NCBI GenBank assembly: GCA_963662175.1 | Contig: OY759219.1 | Span: 30,856,908-30,920,907, forward strand | Direction of reading: 5' to 3' | Length of the DNA stretch: 64,000 nucleotides | Origin: Aradus depressus | Lineage: Eukaryota > Arthropoda > Insecta > Hemiptera > Aradidae | In this document: one piece after another, positions 1 to 11,600 of the stretch | How the letters are laid out: every line of letters begins with the position of its first letter | Numbering within the stretch: position 1 is the stretch's first letter | Made by a program: the position numbers and the translations under genes | Notes under the pieces: generated by a model | The model's database searches: none | The model's input: only the letters and a program-made list of their open reading frames with translations | What the model was told of the DNA's origin: nothing

Positions 1-268
1 GAAACCTTTCATTTTATCTATTCTGAGTTATATTTTATTTTTCTCGTGTGTCTTTGACTTTTTACGTCAACTGGTTCCTGTCACATAATTTGTTGTTTAC
101 CCTCATGAAATGCTACAGATCCTTTGTAAAGATAACTTGACATCTTTTTATTTTATATTTAAAAAAATATATATATATAAAAAATAAATAAAAAAAAAAA
201 GTTAATAATCCTCTTTAAGGAAGTTTGATCTCCTCTATAGCTCAGGAGTGGACATAATTTGTTTCCAG
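1..268. other. AT-rich non-coding start of window
   Basis: Mostly A/T-rich sequence with a short AT microsatellite and an A-run near 160-200. I see no gene or classified repeat here. It ends in a good splice-acceptor-like string (TTTGTTTCCAG) at 258-268. Confidence 0.5.
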
Positions 269-480
269 GTTTGAAATGCTCAAGATGTGGGGCCCGAGAT
301 CGTTAGGTTTGTGTCTCCGGAGGAATCTTCTTATCCTCTCTCAAGATCTACTGGCTCCCAAGTCGCTACTTCAAATGTCTCTTGTGTCGAGGGGCTTCTC
401 CAAGAAGGATGCTCGTCTTTGAGGTGGACTCCCGCAGACCACCTTGTCTTTTTAACACTCCAAACTTTACGTTATTTTTT
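269..480 (+). pseudogene. Coding-like segment with Cys pairs, possibly a decayed exon
   Basis: This segment is richer in GC than its surroundings and follows a pyrimidine-rich acceptor ending at 268. The frame from 271 shows CSRCG (277-291) and, about 30 codons on, KCLLC (373-387), which resembles a zinc-binding pair. An in-frame stop at 304-306 breaks it. A second frame starting at 270 is open for 50 codons to TGA 420-422. Seen: the acceptor, two open frames and Cys pairs. Inferred: a decayed or terminal exon of an unknown gene or transposon. It could equally be non-coding. Confidence 0.25.
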
Positions 481-623
481 TTAGTTTTTAGTTAGCCTGA
501 GGAAGCGTGAGACAAAAAAAAAAAAATTAACAAGGATGTGTTAGACACTCTATTAGTTAGTCTTCTGTTTTTTTTGGCTATTTAAATTTTTCAACCTGTT
601 TTTCAAAATTTATATGTTTTCCT

Positions 624-785
624 GAGGGCGCCAGTTACTATGAGGCTTGCCTATTGAGCACAAGACCGCGGGTTTGAAACTCAGCGAGAGCCTTTAGGCC
701 GTCCTTCATCTGATATTAAGTGATGGCGTGCCTTTACCATGACAATTTAGTACTTCCACAGTAGAATCGGGTTCATATCAACCAA
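624..785 (+). repeat. SINE-A, decayed copy
   Basis: A strongly diverged SINE-A: the head begins GAGGGCGCCAGT, a box B relic (GGGTTTGAAAC) is near 670, and body pieces such as CCACAGTAGAATCGGGTTCAT follow. It lies directly against the Tc1-like remnant at 795. Confidence 0.55.
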
Positions 786-794
786 ATATAATAA

Positions 795-1160
795 CAGTCA
801 AAAGTATTTGCCCACCAAAAAATAAATAGTTATAATAATAGAGTGTTGATATAATATAATTTAAACAGAATTATAAATAAAAAAACAATTTAAAAGTTAA
901 ATATCTTATTTGTTGATATGGCAGCCTTTGGCTATAACAGCTCTACATATTCTAGGCATTCTTTTAATAAGTTTCTCTAATTTTTCTGCAGAAATTTTCT
1001 TCCATTCATCCTGTAAAATTCTCCAGAGATCCTGTTTGTTAGTTGGGGCTAATTTTCTCACATTCCTAACCAACTTATTGCATAAACTAAATCTCTCCTT
1101 TATGGAAGCAATACTATTATCACTTTCGCTGAATAGTCTCCGAAAATTCGCACAATGACC
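795..1160 (-). pseudogene. Tc1/mariner-like transposon remnant with transposase C-terminus
   Basis: The left edge carries CAGTCAAAAGTATTTGCCCA, a typical Tc1-like terminal repeat. On the minus strand a frame ending in TAA at 906-908 reads LWRILQDEWKKISAEKLEKL and then LIKRMPRICRAVIA, the usual C-terminal tail of Tc1-like DDE transposases. The frame decays upstream of about 1066. No matching right terminal repeat or catalytic residues are present, so this is a 5'-truncated dead copy. Family assignment rests on recognising this C-terminal motif. Confidence 0.75.
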
Positions 1161-1712
1161 GGTAAATACATTAGTTAGTACACGTTAGTTTTTGCCATAA
1201 CATCTACAATAGTTCAAAATAATTTGTCCTATTACTTAATTCAACCGCATTTATCAAAGTAAAGTAATAGAATACAGTAATTAATAGATAATAATACAAT
1301 CAATTGGACTAATAACTATCATTATATAAGTTAATAATAAAAGGAATGTTTTTAAAAGACAAATTGTCCATAAAAATAGTTAAGTGAGGCTGGTTTCTGA
1401 ACACCAGTTTCTCGGTATTACTTTTCAAAATTGCATAAGTTTTATATACCTGTGATGTGCGTTGATCCTTCAGAACCTGAAGAAAATCATATATATAATA
1501 ACTATTAGACTCGTAAAAATAAATGGGGATACCAAATTAATGGCATGAAAACTTATTAAATGTCGGAAATAAATGTTTCATCAATTTTAAAACGATCATC
1601 ATCATAAAAAAATCATCGGTGAAACACCGCCATTGTACTTTTTCAGAAAAAAAAAGTATCAATTAAGTTTTGACTCTTCTTCCAAAACGAATGGAACTTT
1701 TGAGCTAGAATA
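1161..1712. other. AT-rich, no gene seen
   Basis: AT-rich sequence without a long open frame or a repeat I can classify. Confidence 0.4.
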
Positions 1713-1953
1713 GTTGAGGACCAGAAATGGAAAAGGCTGAATGTGCCATAAATCCGAATGGGAAAATGTTGTTAGTTCCATGCAGAATAGCCTGGAAAGA
1801 GCTACTTCCACTGGTATTTGTAGCATCGTATTGGATAGTTGCTTCCAGCTCTTTCCAGTCTATTCTGCATGGAACTAACTACATTTTCCCATAAAAAAAA
1901 AAACAAGGTTTCGGATTTATGGCCTATGCAGCCTTTTCCATTTCTGGTCTTCA
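1713..1953. repeat. Long inverted repeat (hairpin)
   Basis: The left arm (about 1713-1803) and right arm (about 1847-1953) are complementary over about 90 bases, with a loop of about 45. The outer arms share ACCAGAAATGGAAAAGGCTG and the inner arms TTAGTTCCATGCAGAATAG. The right arm has a 15-20 base A-rich insertion. It could be a fold-back transposon or a locus giving a long hairpin RNA. No target duplication is clear. Confidence 0.75.
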
Positions 1954-2039
1954 GTTGACTTGGACTTTTGAATCTTCATACTAAATTTTAAGCAATTTTT
2001 CGTAGATTCATTTCAACGCCAGTTATTAGAGTTTTTGTG

Positions 2040-2290
2040 TTAAATCTCCGCTAAATCTTTCTTCTTCTTGCCCGATTTGGCTGAAAATCAATAGTTGTCG
2101 TCCTTAGGGGGTTCTGGATACACATATAGAATTTCGTGTCCTTAAATTCTATATATAGTCATTCTATCGGGACTTATCGTAACAGCGCAAAGATAGACAG
2201 AACTTTTTCTGTTCTTTTCTTGAAATTAACGGGTTCGAAAATATAAAATTCCGGTAAAAACTCAACATCAAGTACTTCATATGCGGTTTT
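2040..2290. repeat. Family C repeat fragment
   Basis: Carries family C blocks: a GATTTGGCTGAAAATCAATAG segment (2078-2098) and a right-end-like block (2225-2285) with AAATTCCGGTAAAAACTCAA. See the copy at 41466 for the family description. Confidence 0.5.
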
Positions 2291-2654
2291 GAATTTAAAA
2301 CATTCAAATTTTAAACATATATAATAAGATACTAAGCCTTAACGGTCAAGTTAACATTGTTGGTAGCCAAAGTCCTGTTTAACCTTGGGACGAAGTGGCA
2401 AAGCAGTTTAGTGTGTTTCTGAGAAATGGCACCACCTTCGTGGTTAAACTTTGCCCTTCAAAGAATATACCTAACATCTACAATGTATTTGGTGACAGAC
2501 TGTGAGTCCAACATTGTCCTTGAAACAGACTATTTCTACTTGACCTTGTACGTGTCGGTCGGTCTTATTCTATTACGGGAAGCGGGAAGTTTCTTTGATT
2601 TCTTTTCTGTTATGAACGAAACTATTCATCCATATATGTATAACATATATGTTA

Positions 2655-3168
2655 TCATATACATATATAAAGCTGAAAATGTCTGTGCGTTGTACCGCTA
2701 TAACTCACGAACGGCTTGATGGATTTGATTAATTTTTTTTTAAATTTGTTCGTCATCGTCTGTGGAAGGTTATAGGCGTATTAGTACCTCAATATCTGGT
2801 CCATCCCAGCATCCACCCACGCAATCTTTGTAACTCAAAAACCACTGCAATGATTAATGAGGAATCTTTTTGAATAGATAAGTTTTATCTACCGGAAGGT
2901 TAAGGTCTATTTTTTAATCAACCCCTGGTCCATCCCAGCATCCACTCACGCAATCTTTGTAACTCGAAAACCATTTCAAATCTTTTTGAATAAATTAGTT
3001 TTAGCTCCAAAGCTAGCGTTACTACAGTTGAAGGACTATAAGCCTTATTCCGTATGAACAATTGAAAATTATAACATCATGAATGTACTGTCGAGGAACT
3101 GAATAGCCTTATAGGAGATATTGGGAGAAAAGTCAAAGTTCCCCGGGCAACGCCGGGTATTACTGCTA
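2655..3168 (+). mobile_element. Helitron-like non-autonomous element
   Basis: The 3' end shows a short GC hairpin (CCCGG gcaacg CCGGG, 3142-3156) followed 8 bases later by CTAG at 3165-3168 with T outside, the hallmark of Helitron termini. The 5' end is placed at TC (2655) after A, ahead of ATATAAAGCTGAAAATG. The interior carries an imperfect direct repeat: a block with TGGTCCATCCCAGCATCCAC occurs near 2796 and again near 2927. There is no Rep/helicase coding, so it must have relied on another copy. The 3' end is more certain than the 5' end. Confidence 0.7.
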
Positions 3169-3200
3169 GTATGACTATAATCTTGAATAAAATTAATAAT

Positions 3201-3268
3201 CCTTTGTCTTTAATCTTGAATAAAAAATTGTATATATACAATTTTTTATTCAAGATTATAGACAAAGG
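3201..3268. repeat. Near-perfect palindrome
   Basis: CCTTTGTCT...AATCTTGAATAAAAAATTG reads back as its complement around a TATATA centre, with arms of about 32 bases. It starts 33 bases after the Helitron 3' end. Confidence 0.8.
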
Positions 3269-3320
3269 GCATCATATAAAAAAAAGTTCGATGTGAAATA
3301 AATAAAGTAGTTAATAATTA

Positions 3321-3578
3321 AGACTCATGCCCGGGCTTTAACTACGAGGTCATATCGCCTACTAATCTAGTGCTCTTTCGTTGCTCTGGTGGACATTAGC
3401 CTCACTTTATTATTAGAGTCCTAAATATGCCCACTCACGTTTCGACATCGACATCGTATAGAGTCGAGACTTTCACTTAACGTCTCAGTCGAAGGACGGC
3501 GTGCTCAAAGTTTTTTCACTTCCCTGATAAAAAAACTTAAGGGCCTCCTCGGCCGTGTTTAGAAACCGCGATCTTTCA
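3321..3578 (-). repeat. SINE-A copy, diverged
   Basis: Minus-strand SINE-A from tail (GACTCATGCCCGGGC) to a damaged box B (GGCCGTGTTTAGAAACC, about 3550-3570). The head upstream of box B is lost. Point changes and an altered middle suggest an old copy. Confidence 0.7.
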
Positions 3579-4069
3579 TTAAAAATAATAGATACAAATA
3601 TTCAACTCGATAAAATTGTGAGCACATACGCCATTATGTTTTTTATTTATTTACAACAGTAACATTTTTCATTATATATTATAAATGATTTTTAAAAAAA
3701 TAAATAAAAAATAAAATAAGATCCTGTCATGTTTGTCATATTATCTGTGGATCGGCAGTGTGTAGAGTAATCAATATTTTTTAGTCCAATTAAAAATGCA
3801 ACAACAAATGTACAAATAACGGTAGTCAGTGGGAGCCAGACGATTGCAATGGATGGTATATTGCATTCAGTCAGACAGATCAACTCTGTTTATGCATTCT
3901 TTATCTGGTGCATCTTAAGAAGTACCTTCATATGCAGTTTATAATTAACTCTAAGCCTGATTCATCTTCTTGTCTGTAATTTTTTTTCTTCTTTACTTCA
4001 AGTTATAATAATATTTTATTATAAAAAGTGATTATTTTTTAAGATAAAATTCTGTCAAATATCTTTAGC
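3579..4069. other. AT-rich, no gene seen
   Basis: No recognisable coding region or repeat apart from A/T runs. Confidence 0.4.
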
Positions 4070-4345
4070 TTTCCGAGCTAGTTCTGTAATTCTGTTCGAT
4101 CTTGAGTTTTCACCGGAATGTCAAGTTTTCCGAACTCCCGAGGTCCCCGATATCTCCCGAAAGAATAAACCTAACACGGAATTGCATAAGTGTCCAGAAC
4201 CTCATAAGAACCTGTTGTTTTTAGTCCAAATTGGGCATAGGAAAGGGGGACTAGTTGGGGCTCAACAATATTACCCCAATTACTGCAGAAGTAATGAACG
4301 TATCAACATAACGTTTTATACGGGAATCTAAAACCGATACGGCCG
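4070..4345. repeat. Family C repeat, left-end type
   Basis: Has the order seen in other left ends: a TGAGTTTTCACCGGAAT block, then CATAAG..., GGGGCTCAACA and AATGAACGTATCAACATAA blocks. It is diverged. Confidence 0.5.
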
Positions 4346-5400
4346 AAAAGAAGAGGTTGCTCAGAGGAGGGGCCTAACTCTGGAACCTCTGCCTCATCCC
4401 ATTGAGCACCCCAGTGCTATAACTTTGGTCGTATTGTTTCGAGCGGGCTTGCACCCTCCCTCCGGTACTTCAGCAGGTATATAAAGAACGCACACACATC
4501 GCATCACATCAGATAAGCCGGACATGGGATGCGTGTCACTCCACATGTTGCAGACTAAAAAAAAATCCTTCAAAACTAAAAGATCCTTCGACTTTTTTCT
4601 TGGACGACCTCCCAAGAAACCTTGGAAGGTCGCTGAAGCAGGTGGACTTCAGTTTCGATAATGTGACTGGGGGTTCATCCAACCGTTCACCATCCATTTG
4701 ACTCGGGCGCCATCAAGAATTACTCAGATTACAACACGATATGGTAAGATGAGAAATAAACCCTGAGCAACCCTGAATATGGGAATTGATCGTTCATATG
4801 TAGTTGTATTAGATGTCACAAATTAGCACCACCAAAAAAAATACCTGATCATAGAGCTCTGTAGGTGACAGTGAGACATATACAGTTAAACACCCCACGT
4901 TTCAACGGTCCGAAGGACATGATTCACCGATCTGGGTTAGCGGAAGGGAATTAAAATTCTATTATTTGAATAAATATTAAAATAACGTACACAATGAACT
5001 GACGGGAAAACTGGTTGCAATCATCAGCATAATAAAGGCAGCTCGCCTACTTGAAGCTACAAAACAAATTCAATACAAGTTTCTCTCAATATTTATCTGG
5101 AAGGGGTTAAAAAAGGGTTAATATTCATAAATGCTGAATGAGTGATCATTCTAAAGACGAGACCTAAATGAATAGACCCGTCCAATTACCAAACAGATTC
5201 AGTTAATTCACTACTCAATTAGCAGATTGATCAACTTCAACCAGATGGATCTTCAATTTAGTCAGTCAATTAATGACTGGGAAAACACAAGAGACTGAAT
5301 AAACCAAGGGCAAGGGAAAATGGGGAATTTTCATTTTCTCTTCAACGTTGGAGAAAATTTCGTTGATAATAATTATAATATTATGAAATAAAATTTCTAC
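4346..5400. other. Unclassified, no supported gene
   Basis: Mixed-composition sequence. A donor-like GTAAGA at 4743 ends a short open stretch (4673-4742) whose phase would fit the exon at 7201, but there is no acceptor and an in-frame TGA precedes it, so it is not called. Confidence 0.4.
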
Positions 5401-5703
5401 CGAGGGCGACGGTAGCTCAGTGGTACGCGTGCTTGTCTTCTGAGCTCAAGACCGTGGGTTCGAAACCCGACCGAGGCCCTTAGTTTATTTTATCTGGGAG
5501 GTAAAATAAACTTAAGCACGCCATCCTTCGGATGGGAAGTTAAGCGATGGTCTCGAGCCTGCCTGAAAGACCCCTGCCCTAGGTGAATTAAAAGTTAGTG
5601 ATGAAAAAAAAAAGAAAAAAGTTATGACAGAGCGCTCTGGTAGTAGGCGATATGACCTCGCAGTTAAAGTCCGGGCATGAGTCATAAAACCTAACATAAC
5701 CTA
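5401..5703 (+). repeat. SINE-A copy with internal deletion
   Basis: Complete tRNA-like head (box A TAGCTCAGTGG, box B GGTTCGAAACC) and a CCTAACATAACCT tail. The segment from the GTCAGGTACTCG block is shortened, and the TAGGGTAGGCAAAATTTAGG region is replaced by an A-rich stretch. Confidence 0.85.
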
Positions 5704-7200
5704 AAATTTACACGTATGCCATTGTATTGAATCACGGGAATTTGACATTTTCTAATCTCGTAGATTTTGGAGGTTATTGTGGTCTTTCTGTATTTGATGA
5801 AACAACACACGAGTCGTTATCTATCCACAACATTTGACAGAGTCAGCTTTCAGTCATATTGGATCATCTTCCGTCCTATCTGATTCAATAAAAGCAGACA
5901 GCTGTAACAGTCCTAGTTTCTCACTACAGACCACTGTAGTTGATTGATTGTCGAGGTGAGTCAGGGGGAGGCAACTGCACAGAGACTACCACAGGCTTAA
6001 AACTAATAATCCTCACCTGGTCAACAGGCGGGAGGGGGTACCTAATCAGGTCTACCAACATAATAAATAATAAATGTTCATTATACAAAGAATCAAAAAA
6101 AAATAATACAATGCCATCTCTGGACCAAACGTGGAACTGAGATGGCCCAGATTCGGCGGGGTAACTCAAGCTACTACTGGCCTGAACACTCATATAAGGT
6201 CCATTCTCAGTTAACGGTCAGTTTCACTACCAAAATATTCAAATTTTCAACAAGTACAAAAATTCCAGATTAATACCAGGGATGTCCCTTTGTTCATTTC
6301 ACTGAATGGGACAACTCGGAATCACTTTTTTCTATAAAACTTTTAAATCCACGGAGGTTATTTGGTTCATTATATAAAAGACGGTAGTTACATGTCAGAT
6401 TTCACTATTACTACAGTGTAAAAGTGTTCTAAAAATTATTTAAAAATAAAAAAAATCAGAATAACGTTTTATAAACAAAATACTTTTATTACAATATAAG
6501 TTTCTTCTAAAGTAGCAGCCTGTGATGTATACAAAATATACACACATTAAAATGATTAAAAAATTAATTTTATATGTTTTTATAATAAGTAACATTTCTT
6601 CAAAAACAAATGAGTGAAAAAACAAAACGCGGCCATCAGCTGTTTTTTATGTGTGTAGAGACTAGTCGAGGCCTGGGTTGAATGGCGACGGTCTGAGTGA
6701 AAATGTGGAGAGTGGTGTTTAGACTTAAAATGTAATGAACGAAATAGAAGTGAATTGACGGTGAAATTGATCCGCAAAGAAGGTACTATTGTTTGTTTAT
6801 ATGTGCAGGATATATACCCAGAAATATATAACTTAAATTTAAGGAATGGCCAAAAATATAAAACAAAACAAAAAAAAAATTGAATTAGTGTTAAGAATTT
6901 AGTTTTTAAGATTTTTCTTTTGAATTTTGTTTGTTTCAATGTTTAGTTTTTTTAATTTTAATAATGTAGATTTAAGAAAATAAACCCAATATGTGTTTTC
7001 GTAAATTCTATTCTATTCATTTTCCCTGTTGGGCCAGTAAGATAATTTAAAAACCTTTGGATTAGATTCAATATTATTGAAAACAATTAAAAATGGCATC
7101 TCTTTAGAAATCCAAATGAAAAGTTTATTAATTGAAATTTTTTTAAATATATGTGCACTTTCTTAAAAAATGCACGTCTTGAACTTTTGATATTTTTCAG
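5704..7200. other. AT-rich, presumed intron or upstream region
   Basis: No confident gene or repeat. Weak open frames on both strands lack recognisable motifs. If the gene at 7201 continues upstream, this is intronic. An open exon-like stretch at 6970-7037 has the wrong exit phase. Confidence 0.35.
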
Positions 7201-7274
7201 GGCCCTTTTCGGAAACTACTGTAGAAATCAAAATTTAGTAAATGAAAAGAGACAAAATTTCTACAGGAAATGTG
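7201..7274 (+). CDS. Host gene exon (phase 2 in, 1 out)
   Basis: Preceded by the strong acceptor GATATTTTTCAG and followed by GTAATT. 74 bases: 1 + 24 codons + 1. Encodes ALFGNYCRNQNLVNEKRQNF and four more residues. Confidence 0.6.
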
Positions 7275-8588
7275 GTAATTTATTGTTTATTTAATTATTA
7301 TTATTTCATTATTATTAATTATATATATTTTTATTTATATTACATTTATTTAATATTAACAGTTTTATTTAACATTTAAACTTTTCTTTTTATTACCACA
7401 AGCCATGAACGACATTGTAACTTACGTTGAAATACTGAAACCACGTTACACGATTTCGAGCATGGAAGTTACATTTCGTAAGTAAAATATTTTTTAACAC
7501 CATAGATTAACACTCAAAAAGTACTTTTAGAGAGAAAAAAATCAAGACTATAAATATAGAATAAAAAAAGCTACTTACATACACGGGAGTCACTACGCCA
7601 TCCTGGTACTTCCTGGGGTTGGATAGATTTAACCAACTTTACCCAGAGAGTAGAGTGATCAGTGATCACAGAGGCAGTCGCCACTCGTCAGTTTAACTTT
7701 GAATTCTGAAGTTTGGATCTAAAGCACTGAAGCTGAAGGTTATTTTTTTACATCTGATTTTATTGACTATTGTTAACTATCAACTATTTAGTTTTAAGTC
7801 TTTGACTAAGTATGGATGCACTTCGAAAAAAGCCCGAAAAGATCCAAAATGTGTATTATGTAAAACTTGCTGAAAATTTTTAAAAATATCGGGTAACACA
7901 ACTTGGTTGTCCATTTGTGGGTGATATTCCGGAGGAAGGAAGGCCTGACATTCTTATACATCTTTGTATAACTATGACTTATGTCGTTAATATTTAGTAT
8001 TACTTTTGATTTCCATAAGCTGTCCCTTAAAACCAAAATGGTCGCTTCGCTGTGAATCTCTAAGCGGCCAACAAAAGGGCTTAGGGGAAATTGAGGGGTG
8101 TGTTGACTGTCTTAGTGCAGAAGGAGGGGGTGAACTGAGGATGCTAAAGTGGAGGTGGCCTCCTATAAATTGAGCTATCAAGTGGATGAAAGACGGGAGG
8201 AACTCTCCCGTCAGAGAAGCTCGAGGCACCTGGCCCCTGGAGTGGACCCCTTGAATAATGGATCGCACGGATTTTAAAATTCATAGAGGTGAGAGCCACC
8301 TCAACTGTGGCACATTGTCCGTCTGACGGATCTTCTAACAACATTTGTCAGGCTTTACATCAGCTCTTTGTTCAATCCGAGGCAATAAGTTAGTTATTGT
8401 GACTCATGCCCGCGCTTTAACTAAGAGGTCATATCGCCTACTAACAGAGCGCCCTTTCTTCTCTCCGGTGGTCATAAGTTGACTCTACCATGGGAGTCCT
8501 AACCTTGTCTTTTACGAGTACCTGACATTATACAGGCTCGGGACCATCGCTCAACGTTCTACCTGAGGGTCTCAAGGTTCCAGGTAGA

Positions 8589-8646
<58 letters not shown>

Positions 8647-11600
8647 ACGGTCTGAAATTAGGGGTACCTAATTAATTTTAAACTAGGTGTGCAATACATT
8701 CTGCTGTTTGCAAAAACTGAGATGAGTCAGGCATATCTGTATAAAAAACTAGGTTAATGTTTTAATAATTATCAGTAACTTCTCACCTTGTATGTTCTTT
8801 ATGAATATATTAATACTTTAAATAGATTTCAATTGAATTCAATGGATTTTTTCTAGCCTTTTTGTAGACAACAACAGCTGTGAATATAGACGTAATATAG
8901 CCCGACCGAGGCCCTTAGTTTATTTTATCTGGGAGCTAAAATAAACTTAAGCACGCCGTCCTTCGGATGGGACGTTAAGCGATGGTCCCGAGCCTGTACG
9001 ATGTCAGGTACTCGTTAAAGACCCCTACCCTAGATGAATAAAAATTTAGGGTAGGCAAAATTTAGGACTCCCACAGTAGAGTCGGGCTCATGTCCACCAG
9101 AGTGACGAAAGAGCGCTCTGGTAGTAGGCGATATGACCTCGTAGTTAAAGCCCCGGCATGAGTCATAAAACCTAACCTAACCTAGCTGTGAATATTTTTA
9201 TCGAAAAAAAAGTCGAAGTTTGTACGTTAGAACACCGAAAAAAACGGCTTAAAAAAAGTGTCCGATGGTAAACCGAAAAGGGCTTTGCCCAGATTTTTAC
9301 ATTTGAAATAGAAAAATTCTATTTTGCGCGAGAATTTTGGCTCTCAATTGATTTCAGTGGGGATTTCATTTTTCGGTGATTATTCCTCCGTGGTATATTC
9401 GATTTCAGATTTTTTTAGTAGTAAACCATCGTCACCGTGTCCACTGCAAATTTCAATGTGATCGGTAAAGGGGTTTAGGAGGAGTACGAGTGCAACGAAA
9501 TACATGAGTCGCCTAAGAAAGAGCTTCGTAAAGTCAGCTCAATAAGAAAAAAAATAAAACATTAAATAATTTATAATTATTAATTTATTAATTTTGAATT
9601 CAGAAGGCTTCGGCATGAGGAGACGGAAGAGAGCTGATCTAGCTCCACGTATGATCACGTTTGCCTGTCCCCTGGTGTCCATGTCTGTCTGTCCCGGAAG
9701 CTGTTTTATCTCCGTTTGTCAAGAAGTAGGTATGTCCCTGCTCATCCGTATATTCAACAGTAGTGAAAGAAGAACGTCCTTACACAGGAGGATTTGGAAA
9801 AAGGAGAGGACAGCCCAAATAAGACAAGTAAAAAAAAAATGCTTCTATAATATAATTTAAAAAAATAATAATGTTACCATATCAAAATGTATAAAAATAA
9901 TAATATAAAAAATGTTTCAATTGTTCTACCAATTTTTAAAGTAGCCATAACAAGAACCTTTACAACATACAATATAAAATTCTGGGGGTATTGAGGGTCA
10001 GTCAATGATGAAAATACTATTCAAATGCCAACGTTTCGATATATTTCATATCATCAGGGCCTAACAAACATGGGGGAATCAAGATTACAAAAATATAATG
10101 AGTGATCGATTAAAATTATATATAGGTACATAAATATACATTCACACATATACAAATCCACATAAATGCATATATACATAAATATACATACATATACATA
10201 CACATACATATACACATTGATGAACAACAAGGAAACTTACTATGAATATAGATGGTTGAGGAGAAGGCATGAAGACTGTGAAGTCTTACGTTCAACTAAG
10301 GGTAGGTACAGAAGGGTCGAGGGTAACAGATAATAAATCCGGGGAAAACCCCAGTTAACGGGACTTAAATTTGAAGAGAACTACTTACTGGCTAACAGAT
10401 ATTTTACTATGTTAGGAAAAAAAAAACTATAATTATATAAATAGTAACATAATTTAACTTATTAATTAAATGAAGAGTTTTAGACAGAAGTGACACTAAC
10501 CGAAAATGAAATAATACATAATAAAGAATAAATAGACATTCAAGAAATTAATCTATACATAAACTCGGTGAATGTAGACACTGAAACAGACAGTTTTTTA
10601 ATTTTAAATATAATTGGAGACAGAACTATGGATTCAGCAGTTTTGAAGCAAATTGGCATAAATGTTGCTCAGGTTATTGGTGTCTGTGCGAAAATTGACA
10701 GTATTTGAGGTTTTGATTCCCCCATGTTTGATAGGCCCTGATGATGATATGAAATATATCGAAACGATTGAATAGTGTTTTCATCATTGACTGACCCTGA
10801 ATACCCCCAGAATTTTGAATTCTACAGTCGCTAGCAAACATCTAATACAATATAAAGTTAATACAGGCCCTGTAGAAGGTGAAGATGTGCCGAACGTTTT
10901 GCAGAAGTTTTTAGAATTAGTTTCTATTGACCTCAAATCTCATTATTACTTCGTTGGTCAATTCTGCTAAATACTAATACTAAATATACAACTTAACAAT
11001 TATGTAACTCAAAAACTACTTCCGCTCATCTTTCAAGATAGAGTTAATACTGGAAATGACCTGAACCAAGTTTCATCTAGGGGATTGTCCAAATTTCAAG
11101 AGTGCTTGCGGAACTTCAGGGAGTTGGAACATTACTAGAGTATAGTCTCTGAGGATGTTTTGCAAGCCTTTTTTTTTTTTTTTCACCATTAGGCAATAAA
11201 TTTCAGAAGGCCCTAAGTGGGACCCTCTAAATCTGTATACCCTATCTGGGACAGGCCCTACGGGAGAGCCCTAGTTCTTGATAAACACAGGGCTAACCGA
11301 GACTCCCAGAGGAACAACCCCGGTCTCAACCACATCCAGCGACCACAGAAAGATAATATAGAGAGGAAATATATAAATAAGACAAACTTCTATCCAAAAT
11401 AGACAATATTTCAAAATACCAACCACGTTTTTATTTATGTTCACCTACCCCTTCTCAAATTCACTGGCATTTCTGGATATAAGGAAGTAATTTGTTGGTT
11501 AGATTAGGTTTTATAACTCATGCCCGGGCTTTAACTACGAGGTCATATCGCATACTACCAGAGCGTTCTGTCGTCACTCTGGTGGACATGAGCCCGACTC

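Noticed and set aside
4640..4742. Possible extra 5' exon of the host gene ending at a GTAAGA donor, with exit phase matching the exon at 7201
   Set aside because: No acceptor lies between the in-frame TGA at 4664-4666 and the open part, and a phase match alone has a one-in-three chance.
5405..5480. tRNA gene at the head of SINE-A copies
   Set aside because: Box A and box B are present, but the full cloverleaf and 3' end are not, and the head continues into the SINE body in many dispersed copies.
6970..7037. Open segment between ATGTAG and GTAAGA just upstream of the first called exon
   Set aside because: Its exit phase (0) does not fit the next exon (needs 2), and its composition is AT-rich.
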